Origin: Antedon bifida
Taxonomy: Eukaryota > Echinodermata > Crinoidea > Comatulida > Antedonidae
Direction of reading: 5' to 3'
Assembly: GCA_963402885.1 (NCBI GenBank)
Contig: OY727096.1
Coordinates: 15,047,820-15,111,819 of the forward strand
Length of the DNA: 64,000 nt
Below the pieces are notes generated by a model. That model saw only the letters and a program-made list of their open reading frames with translations. It did no database searches and was not told the origin of the DNA. Both the position numbers and the translations under genes were made by a program. Below are positions 35,928 through 46,700 of this stretch, one piece after another (the stretch's first letter is position 1; each line of letters opens with the position of its first letter).

Positions 35928-38900
35928 CTATTGAAAAAACAATATTATGTCAAACATTATTGAGTACCATCGTTCCATCGATTGCAATTGAAACATGTCT
36001 AGTATTATTACACAGTTTTAATACTGTAGGCCTAATATTCAAATTTTTACACTCGATTTAAGATGGAGGCAGCGGAATAATTGATTACAAGTTTACTTTA
36101 GAATAGTGGTGTGTTTTGATACTTTTGTTGAAACTAATTTCATGAATTGCAAAACTGTTCTATAAAACTCTAAAACTTTAATTCAATTCATATTCATTGT
36201 TTATAATACAATCTTAGTTTTCATAATAAGTAAATTATTGCAATGTGCGTTAATATTAATTACGTTACCTTCTATCATTTCGGCAAGATCTACCCGTTGA
36301 CATTCCCTAAATGCTTCGATAAGTGTTTGGTCAAAGTTGGTGGGGTTATTGTTATATGTAACAGTGAACATGGACCGATAAGCTCCTTCGATGTCTCTGC
36401 TATTACTTTGCATAGTCTCTATGTTATCGTGTGAAAATCCTAACTGTACACCAATTTTCATTAGATCTCTAGGTCCTACCAATTGAACTAAATGTTCGAT
36501 GAAACGATCTACATCTAAAATATCGAGGAGAAAAAAGAAATTACACAAAATAAAATAAGTAACCCTAACAAGTTAATTAATAACAGTTACAAATGTAGAC
36601 AATAATATGATGTTTGCACATTATGATTTTTTCCAGATTGGTTTTGCCGGGTGCCATTTTTGCACTAATGTGGTTGTTTGTACATTTCACGGCTTAACAA
36701 GGTTCTTACCATTCCGTGGAAGCATCCTTATAGTTTCGAGAGGTGTGCCGACCTCACAAGGCACTCTTGGATTCCAACAACATTCTTTAGGATTAAGAAC
36801 ATGAGTTAGTAACAACATTATTAATTGTTTGCAATAGGACTAAGTGTAGAAGTTATTGGAATTTTGTTTACGGCATTTATTTTAAAAAAACTTTCATTAG
36901 TTACATTTTAATAGTAGATATATACAGTATTGCAACAGTAAGTTATAAGTAGTGTATAACAAATGTTGACAATAAATACATAAACCATTTTTGGTCGCCT
37001 TTTAAAGCGCAAATGTTTTACTGTAGGCCATAGAGTATGGGTACTTTTAGATAGATAAACACATATACAATTAATTATCTTTATTACTGACAGTTGCTTC
37101 TCAACGTTTGTATTAATTAATAATTACAAAAAATATAGACATCGTTATTATTATATGCTACTTTGGGCATGAGCGTACCATCTAGTTAAATACAATTAGG
37201 CTTAACAAGAAAACTGATCATTTTGATTGTGCTGTTGCTTTCCTTTATTTATATAATAGATTTATAGTAAAATAAATATTATGCATTATTGAAAATCTTG
37301 CTTTTCAGAATGAAGTCGCTGGTAAATTAAATCCAGAAATCGATACTTTTCTTTCAATAAAATAGGCTTTAATTTTTATTCTCAACTTAATTAGAATGAT
37401 TAGCCTACACAAAGGAAGTTTCAATTTGATTGTAATCATCTTTTTTGAATCGAATTGAGCATTATTAATAGAACAAGGCCAACAGCCATTAAGTCGCGTG
37501 CTATGCATAGTGATACCGGACCGACAGACCGACAGACCGACAGACCGACCGGCATAGTGAACTATAGAGTCGCGTCCACGCGACTAAAAATGGCATGTTA
37601 GAAATGATTGCGATCTAATTTCTACTGGTTGGCCTGTAATTACAATTTATGACCACCGACTCCATCTCATGGTCAAGTGCTTTTACATATGAAAAACTAA
37701 ATGTATGAACTGAAAATTAATTTTCTAAGATTGTTGCTAATTAATAACGAATTCTGTAAAGAGTCAAAATGTTTCACTTCGCTGCGTAAAAATCCATAAC
37801 CCATACGAAAATACCAATGATCGCCAGGACATATTAACAATTAGGCCTACATATACATTAAACAAATTTAGAGATAACTAATTACAAAGGGGTTGCCTTA
37901 CTTGGTTTTAGTTCCACACAGATGGCTATTATAATTAATGACATTAGGAACACTATACCAACCAAAATCCAAATAATTGCTAGAAAAAAAAAGCCAAAAA
38001 CATGTATTAAAAAAAATATGTACTAAAAAAACTTCCAATTTTACTACAATACATAGTTAAGCTACATTCGCACAAGACGGTGCCGTGTTGTAGAAAATCA
38101 TGTAGGCCTATTGTTTATACAAAATTGACGCAAGTGTGAATGTGACTGTTGTAGTAATAATCTCCAGTTATTTAAGAAAAATGGAACCATAATTATTTCG
38201 TGCTTGCGCATAAAAAAATATCAAGCGCATACACGCACAAAGTATGTTAGGGTAACTAACTATTGTCACAAGTATCACATTTATCACATGTACTGTACTG
38301 GTCTTCTGAAGGCAGTGTTGAACTGAACTTAACTGTAGCTGGTGCAGTTATGTTATGACTTGTGGTTATTGTAGGTGTAGTAGCACTCTGTTGACCAACA
38401 GTGGTAGAAGCTATAAAACAATATTTTAAAATATTAGGTTAGGCCCTATACATGTTTAAATACAAAATCGTATTTTAATTAAAAAAATAAGAGACGTTAA
38501 TCGCAAAAGTATTACGTCAAAATAATGCTGTAACGCTTACATTATGGTTTTATATGGCTTAAAAAAGGTAAATGTATAAGTTGATAATACTAACCCAGCC
38601 CTGGGTCACATACTTGACCAAGTGCACACATGCATGTTCGATCTTCTGTGCGTTTACACGTAGACACTTCCTGGAAATTAAATAAAACATCACTATAAAC
38701 CTGTTGACATGGAATTCGACTAGACAAAAGACTATTACGTTGAAAATCAAAATCTCTTTCACCCATGGACATAAGTACTACGGTGTGTAAAGTGCCACTT
38801 TCCTTTTACTTACTTGTTCATTTTCAGCGCACGTTCGACAAACCAGACAATATGGACAGGCGTTATTATAGGGACTGTATGTTTCCTCTGGGCACGGTTT

Positions 38901-39434
38901 ACAGACAGACATGTATCTGGACGTGATATTCGCTAGATAATACCCTTTAAGGCATAAATCATATTTTACTCCATCGGGCGTCAATTGAAACTTCATGTGT
39001 TCGTGGGAGCTTCCAGGTTCTACTTGGTAGCATATACACGTCGATTTGAAGGCTTGAATTTTCTCTGAAAACTAAAAATCATATGTAGGCCTATCATTAA
39101 GTATCACCATTTAGCATTTCATTTCAGGTTATTGGGGCGGCAATGATTTCATATCAACAATTTGGCTCTATAATAGACCTCCTCCCATTAGGTATTCCCA
39201 TTAAGTATTTATAATTATGATTATTTTCAAGAGTCCATGCTTCATAATTTTGGGATTTTTTAAAACTATTTTTTTTAGTTCAAATTACATTCAATCCCTA
39301 TTCGAATTGTATAAACTAACCATAAAGACATGATTTTGTCCAAACCATGTTCCAGGTAGCGCTGTAAAGACTGGCGATAAAGATACCAACAAGACTACAC
39401 ACGATTGGCATATACATATTTTAGGCAAAGTCAT
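35884..39434 (-). CDS. TNF-receptor-superfamily death receptor
   Basis: Exons joining in phase: 39321-39434, 38814-39071, 38595-38670, 38261-38410, 37902-37979, 36710-36784, 36269-36514, then a last exon at 35950-36023 or 35884-35927. Product about 346 or 356 residues. A signal peptide (residues 1-30) precedes Cys-rich TNFR repeats (KPCPEETYSP, CPYCLVC, TCMCALGQ), a Thr/Ser stalk with a CDKCDTC cluster, one transmembrane helix (about 201-222, IIWILVGIVFLMSL) and a death domain (about 251-332, from DVDRFIEHLVQLVGP to LIEAFRECQRVDLAEMIE). Family knowledge: such receptors bind TNF-like ligands outside and recruit death-domain adaptors inside to trigger apoptosis or NF-kB signalling. Which ligand or adaptor is unknown. 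The closest vertebrate type cannot be fixed by eye. Confidence 0.87.
35950..36023 (-). CDS. Death receptor, alternative last exon A
   Basis: Follows the acceptor AGGCCTACAG and reads VLKLCNNTRHVSIAIDGTM, then VLNNV and stop, in the same phase as exon B. The two exons therefore give different C-termini right after the death domain. The acceptor has a poor pyrimidine tract, so exon B may be the main form. Confidence 0.45.
37492..37590. repeat. GACCGACA tandem run inside a small repeat
   Basis: Four units of GACCGACA lie between AAGTCGCGTG and a GTCGCGTCCACGCGAC palindrome. It is a compact repeat in the intron after the transmembrane exon of the death receptor. Confidence 0.6.
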
Positions 39435-40653
39435 CTTTCTTCTTACCACCTCTGTGTTGAAGTTGGTTTAAGTCAACCTACTAAGCACACATCAATTAGT
39501 ATATAGGTATACCGTAGCCTATATGAAGATGAATATCTTTATTTGACATTAGCCTATAGGGCCTAAAAACATGTCATTTTTTGCTAGTGGGAATAAAGGA
39601 ATGATTGATTGGGAGAGGAAGGAGTGGTCGAAAACCTTACTTTTTAAAGAGAAATGTTATTTAGTATCCCTCTATATTTGCCTGTTTCTGCTGAGCAAGA
39701 GAATACGGATTTAATGTTTTTCTTGTTAGCAGAAATGGGTCCACATCCACAAGAATTTTAAACGATTTTAAAATCCCAATGGACAACATGAATCTGGGCG
39801 TCACAACTGACAGTTTTTGCGCGATATCTATATTAATATACTAACCTCATTTACACTGTGTGTAGGATATCGTACTATACAACTTTCTTTGAAATCCAAA
39901 CAGAAATGTAATTATTCACAAAAAAGGTAGTGTCGACTCCATTTTAGATTTTAAACAACTAACACCATTATACTATAGCCATTGGAATGTAGCCTATGAC
40001 GTTAGACTAGGTTTTAAAAGATAACAGTAAAAAACACAATAGACCTAGGTCGTATTATCATAAAATGTTACACTTGAGCACTATCAAATAAAAGCATATT
40101 TACATAATGGGTTACGTGTGTCTGATAAGCTGCGTTAGTATTTCATTACTGTCAAACTTCCGGCAATATCTTCTAGCAAAAGATCGGTCCTACTAAAAAC
40201 CACTTAGTAGGCCTACTCTATATACTGTATTGGATACCCACCAGGGCTTACCAGAAAATATTAATATCAGATCAGCCACCTGCTTAACAGTGTATGATAC
40301 ACATTTATTCATTCATTCAATCTTTTATTTCGGAATCTGTAGTCCATAGAAAATAAAATTACGTATAAATTAATTTTTTTTAAACACTGTAGGCCTACTA
40401 TTTACTACTCCTACTCATCTCGGATGGCATTCCACCTGGAGAGAATCTTTTACTTATAATAATATAAGACGTTGTCTATAATCGTCGAGACTAAAACATT
40501 TTCACTTCAATTGAGTCTACACATCAGGCCATATATCGATTTTCAAAAATAATTCATCAAAAGAGGAATTTCTACATTCCCATGCGGCTGGCACTACAAT
40601 GTCGAGGCCTTTGCAACAACATTCTTAATTATTGCATCTGGAGAGAGAGATCC

Positions 40654-40690
40654 AAGCATGGAGGTATACCATTTTATACCTCCATGATCC
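40654..40690. repeat. Short perfect hairpin
   Basis: CATGGAGGTATA and its inverse TATACCTCCATG flank a six-base loop. Confidence 0.7.
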
Positions 40691-40759
40691 AAGTTACCCT
40701 GATTATAGTTGCATGTAGCACAATACACATAGGCCTATATGTTCTAAATAAAACTCATT

Positions 40760-40966
40760 TCACATCGACAGAACACATGCTAAATTTTCTGACCAGGTGT
40801 TGGCTCTGATACACAAAGATCTGTATTGCCGCTTTATATCGAACTCGTCACCTAGATCCAATGATATAACATGACCAAGATAAGTGGTTGAATCGGATTC
40901 CCGTTGAATCAACGATAGCTTTGTATAATAGGTTTCAATTGAATCTTTTTCAAAACCCATCGACAT
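40760..40966 (-). pseudogene. LINE reverse-transcriptase fragment
   Basis: The minus-strand peptide TYLGHVISLDLGDEFDIKRQ then YRSLCIRANTW matches the conserved pattern (K/Y-LGH-I-S, D-D-DI-RQ, LY-ANML) found just after the catalytic region of CR1/L2-like non-LTR retrotransposons. It is short and isolated. Confidence 0.6.
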
Positions 40967-41146
40967 CGTGCATACTTTGTTTTAATAATTTAAGAGATTA
41001 TTTAGAGGGTTGGGATCAGTTAAATATATGAAAAAGGGGTAATTCTTTAAAATAGAAAATGAGAAATCTCATTATTCATGCTTCTACCCCACAAGAATAA
41101 ATTGTTCGTATTGTGTAAAATGAGGGCGGTATTCTCTACTAGTCAC

Positions 41147-41974
41147 CAGAGCCATATATATAAAGAGTTACGACATTGGATTATAGTCACGTGATATGCA
41201 GATCAATTTGTGTCAAACTTGTCTCCGTTAATGCATGTAAAGTATAGGAGCAAGAAAATACTTTAAACTTTTTCTTATATTTAAAAAAATGTAATTGCAC
41301 ATTTTACGGTGAAATATCGATGTGCACAGCGTACAGAAGTACTTGCGGCAAAGAATATTGCGCGCGCGTGCGCTAGTACATTATAAAGTTCGATTGATTG
41401 ATTTTGGAACGAAACATCTCATAACTACGTCCTATTAATAACAATTATGTAATATTTTCAATTCATAATGCATGCTTTGATGACTAAATAAAATAATAAA
41501 GTGTCGTGGATATATTTGTTGATATTTGTTCAATATATTGAATAGGGTATGAACAATGTTAAAATAATAAAGGCAAATTATTACAAATGAAATGATGAAC
41601 GAGTCTCTGAAAGTTTGTGTCAAAAACACACAGAGAGCCATATACTGTATAAAAAGAGGGGTGAATTTGTGTGTTTTTTGTATTGGTTCATGCTTTGATG
41701 TATCCTGACTTGCATGTAGGCCCTAGCATTTATTCTTTTGTTATTATAGACACAATATATATATGTTACCAAATTAATACCATTAATAAAATTAATTACT
41801 AAAATAAAAACGGAATATAAGCGTTATTTCATAGACAAAAAAATCTAAAAATAATGCATGAACTATAGGAAAACGCTATACAAAAGAGACACGCGCGCCC
41901 TCAGCGTGCGAATTCTTTGACACAAAAATGGCTTCTAATTTTCAATGTCGTAACTCTTTATATATATGGCTCTG
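41147..41974. mobile_element. TIR element A
   Basis: 828 bp, ends CAGAGCCATATATATAAAGA and its inverse. Non-coding apart from short chance frames. Inverse orientation copy of element C. Confidence 0.8.
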
Positions 41975-41982
41975 CTAGTCAC

Positions 41983-42869
41983 CAGAGCCATATATTGAGA
42001 GAGAGTTACGGCATTGCGTTCACGGATTTTAGAAAGTCACGTGGTGTGCACGCCGGCCATGTTTGTGTCCAACTATGCCTATGTGGCGTATGGAGTCAAG
42101 TCATTTGCTTAAAAAATGTATAACATTCACAAGGCTTTAAAGATAATAACGAAATCATAAAGTTACTGCGAACATGATTTTAAACAACAAAATGTAAAAA
42201 CAATGCATTATGCACTTGTCAATTGTATGACCCACTATACAACCCCCGGGAGAGGTGCGTCATGGGTGCGTCATTTACAAATAATTACTGACGCAGGGGT
42301 GCGTCAAAAAACCTAGATGGTACGTCACATCAATGAACAAGGTGTGTCAATGTCCGTCACTTTACCACCCACCATATCATAAACAACATGGTCACAGTGC
42401 GTCAAAATGGGTGCGTCATGGTCACCTAAAGGTAAGTCACCTTTTTGACGCACGGGTGCGTCATGGTATTCAAAAGTATGACGCACATCGGACAAATGAC
42501 GCACCTCTCCTGGGGGTCGTATAGTGGGTCATACAATTGACAAGTACGTGCATTACTATAGAGAATCGCTGTACAAACTAAACGCGCACGCGTAGAGCGT
42601 GCATGGAGCGCACAACCAGAGCCGTTCCGAAATTGCTATTTTTGTTGTTTTAAATCATGTTCGCAGTAACTTTATAATTATTTTATTATTTTAACAAAAA
42701 CCTTTAATCAAATTGATTGTTTTGATATTAAATTCGATAATTAAAGCCTTTTGAACGTTATACATTTTCAAAACAAAAGGCTCAACTCCATACGCTACAT
42801 AGGAATAGTTGGACACAAACACGGCTTCTAATCCATTCAATGGCGTAACTCTCTCTATATATGGCTCTG
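41983..42869. mobile_element. TIR element B with a nested inverted repeat
   Basis: 887 bp, with long self-inverse flanks. Its centre (about 42222-42535) is a further inverted repeat: GTATGACCCACTATAC and its inverse flank a core with many GTGCGTCA or TGACGCAC motifs in both orientations. Confidence 0.75.
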
Positions 42870-42877
42870 CTAGTCAC

Positions 42878-43718
42878 CAGAGCCATATATATATAAAGAG
42901 TTACGACATTGAAGATTAGAAGCCATTTTTGTGTCAAAGAATTCGCACGCTGAGGGCGCGGGCGTCTATTTTGTATAGCGTTTTCCTGTAGTTCATGCAT
43001 TATTTTTAGATTTTTTTGTCTATGAAATAACGCTTATATTCCGTTTTTATTTTAGAAATTAATTTTATTAATGGTATTAATTTGGTAACATATATATATT
43101 GTGTCTATAATAACAAAAGAATAAATGCTAGGGCCTACATGCAAGTCAGGATAATCCGATACATCAAAGCAGGAACCAATACAAAAAACACACAAATTCA
43201 CCCCTCTTTTTATCCAGTATATGGCTCTCTGTGTGTTTTACACAAACTTTCAGAGACTCGTTCATCATTTAATTTGTAATAATTTGCCTTTATTATTTTA
43301 ATATTGTTCATACCCTATTCAATAATAATAAACTCAACAAATATATCCACGACACTTTATTATTTTATTTAGTCATTAAAGCATACATTATGAATTGAAA
43401 ATATTACATAATTGTTATTAATAGGACGTAGGCCCTAGTTATATATGGGATGTTTCGTTCCAAAATCAATCAATCGAACTTTTATAATGTACTAGCGCAC
43501 GCGCGCAATATTCTTTGCCGCAAGTACTTCTGTACGCTGTGCACATCGATATTTCACCGTAAAATGTGCAATTACATTTTCTTAAATATAAGAAAAAGTT
43601 TAAAGTATTTTCTTGCTCCTATACTTTTCATACATTAACGGAGACAAGTTTGACACAAATTGATCTGCATATCACGTGTCGGACTATAATCCAATGTCGT
43701 AACTCTTATATGGCTCTG
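42878..43718. mobile_element. TIR element C
   Basis: 841 bp, the reverse complement of element A with a few differences. It ends 79 bases before the carboxypeptidase start codon, so it forms part of that gene's immediate upstream region. Confidence 0.8.
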
Positions 43719-43796
43719 CTAGTAGTCACCAGCCTAGTCACCAGCTAGTCACATGATGGACACGGTCAATACAACATTTTAAAAACAAATCACAAC

Positions 43797-46700
43797 ATGT
43801 TTTTAAAGTTGAGTAAACTTATCTTTTTGCTCTCAATAATAAACATTTCCTATTATACAGAAGCGGTGCTGGATGAAGGTAATTTGGTAAAGTTATTGAT
43901 GTATCAGGCCTAGGCCTATTGCAATTCTGTTGGCCAATCTACTCTAGGCTAGCCTCTACTCTTCTCTAGGCCTAGTCTACTTACTTAGTTAGTACTACTA
44001 TACTAGAGGGGCCTCGCTAGCCTAGCTAGGCCCAGGGCTAGGCCAAGGAGGCCCCTACATAAAACACTACACTCTACTGCTGTAGCTAGCCATTACATAA
44101 TACATTACTACTAGGAAGAGTACTGTACCACCTAGCTAGCCTAGGCCTAGCCTACATCATCGGGCCTAATCAACTACCGTATATTTCGGTGTATAAGTCG
44201 CACTTTTGACACGCAAATTTGACCTCTAAATTAAGGGTGCGTCTTATACACCGAACATAAATGCCTCACCACACAGATTGTACATATAGGCCTAGGCCTA
44301 GCTAGGCTATCGTCACCTCGTTTGCTAGGCCTGAGTAGGCTAGGCCTAGCTACAGTAACTAACTAACGTAACGGCAACCTGCTTCTGCCTAGTTTTCAAG
44401 GCATTTTAGCATGATGTTATACTAAATATGATGAAAAGATTTGTTCATTATGGCGATCAAATTTCATTTGTAAACGTTTACGTACGATTGGAATAGTATT
44501 TATTTATACAGTAGTTATACGCACAATCGCCGTACCCCCAGCGCAAGCCCTTCTTGGCGGCCACATGGTGTACGGTATTCGACTAGTATATTCTCCAGGT
44601 GATTATAGCATGGACCTAGCGTACACACTTCTCGGATACGATTGTCCGTGAAAACGTGCGCCCTCTCGAAATGATCGAGCGAGGCTAGCCCACACGTACG
44701 TACGTGTTACACACACGGTCATGCACTCGATGTTACGGCTGTTGAGGCTGGGCGCGGCCGAGCCTAGGTAAGAAAAAACCTAAATAAAGGACGCCGTTGC
44801 AGATATAACAAAATATATTATTACAATAATATTGATTACAATTTAAAAAAACATTGTTTTGATGAAATATAAGGTGCGTCTTATACACCGACGATATAAA
44901 AAATACCGATATTTTACTCTCAGTTAGGGGGTGCGTCTTATACACAGGTGCGACTTATACACCGAAATATACGGTAGCTAGTCACAAAGCATGTCCTATA
45001 GTTATAGTAATAGCCAATAATTAATTAAGAAGGTCCCAGTGCATTCCCAGACGCCGGCTGACAGAAGGGGGAGGAAGCGGCGTGCGCCGACGGAGGGCTC
45101 TCGGGGTCTTGGCCCTGTGCCGGAAACCCCGCCTCCGCCGTGTGCTTTTGACCATGGAGTAATGTTTTGACGCACACTTTCATCCGGACCGTTTATTTTC
45201 GGCCCTAGGGCTGCCACCAATCTATCAGCTACGCCGTGCAAGGGATGCAGACCCTGTACATCCATGTTTCAATTGGGCTGCACCCCACGTGCATGGTGTT
45301 GGCGCGGGAATTTGCTACTTTTCGGGAGTTGGCCCAGAACCTGAGTGTTAGGGCGCTGGGAGAGGTGGGTCTGGACCACAACCGGTCCATCACCGACTGG
45401 CCCCGACAAGATCGGCTCCCGGAGCGGATCTTGCGGGAATGTTTCTGTCCCCAGCGTCGCCACGTGCTGACCCTGCACTTGCGGGGTGCGGCGACGGACC
45501 CGACGGGGGAGGAATGCTACCTCCGAGGGCTGGACCTTCTTCGGCTGGTGGGAGTACCCCGTGGGCAAAAACGGATTTTTCATAGTTTTGCGTCCTCTGT
45601 ATTCATTGTGGAAGAGTTCCTGAGATTCTTCCCAATGACCTATTTCAGTTTTAATTTGGGGGTCGGGCGAGCGTGCCCAGCTTTGCAGGAGGCATGTAGA
45701 TACCTTATGTACCAGTCAGAGCGCCGGGTCCTACTGGAGACGGACGCCCCTCACTTTCGTCCGACGGGCCACCGGGTAGGCTCCCGCTACTTCATCGGCT
45801 TCGCCGCCGAAGCCCTGGGGAAGGTTACGGGGATGGAGGCCAGTGAGGTCTTGGACCTCACCTGGAAGAATGGCCGGGACCTGATCCCGGAATAGTCTTG
45901 CTCCGCCAAGGGGCCCAGAAGAGTTACAGTTATTTTTAGTTCAGTTAACAGAAGCTTTTTAGTTGCAATTTGCACCAGGCCCACGGCCGGGTGCCACGTT
46001 TCGGATCACCAGTTAGCGATTCATTGAACCCAGTCTCGGGGACTGGGCAGCAACGCTGGCCAGGTGACCCCGGGTGACTACCTCCTTTTCCAAACCGAGT
46101 GAGTGTAGTATCGACTTTGTTTATCATAGCAAACCAAACCTGTTTTATTTAATTTTTATTTTATAGGAAAAAAACGAAGTAAATGCAGGTTCAATGGTGA
46201 CAAAAAGTTGACTGAACCAGATCAAGACTGGGGATACGTAAACGTACGTCCAGATGCGTACATGTTTTGGTGGCTGTATTTCTCTACTATCAAGCCCTAC
46301 TATTCATCAGCACCATTGGTAATATGGCTACAGGTACATACTGCTAAGAGTTTATCAATATATTGCCTTTGTAACCGTTCATGCATATTCCAACTTTAAA
46401 TATAAAGTGAAATATTCTTTTTATAATTTTAAACTTTTTTTCTTCAGGTTGAGAATACTGAGAATACTGTTTAAGCATGTCATGTCCAAGCACATGAACA
46501 CTGTAAAATATCATGATATCAAACAAAATGACAAACTCATAATTATAACATATACAGTAGATAAATAACTAAATGACTCAAGTTAAATTATGAACATTAT
46601 ATTGCACACTACAGACAGCTTCATGAAGGGAAAAAAAATGTCTCTTCATTTTAATATAAATAAACCAATAAAAATCTTGAAAACATGTTTCAATTAAATT

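Larger units (their letters stand above)
41139..43740. mobile_element. Run of three TIR elements sharing CTAGTCAC
   Basis: Three consecutive elements, each bounded by CAGAGCCATATATA-type inverted ends plus GAGTTACG and CATTG, are separated by single copies of CTAGTCAC (41139-41146, 41975-41982, 42870-42877). A degenerate version follows the last. An 8-bp target duplication with CAG ends is typical of hAT-like transposons. The whole region is a palindrome of about 2.6 kb because elements A and C are inverted copies and B is itself palindromic. Confidence 0.85.

Noticed and set aside
35738..36061. 107-codon plus-strand open frame
   Set aside because: It is antisense to the two last exons of the death receptor and has no domain.
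45002..45583. Antisense open frames in the GC-rich island
   Set aside because: GC-rich DNA has few stop codons, and these frames lie opposite a recognisable TatD reading frame.
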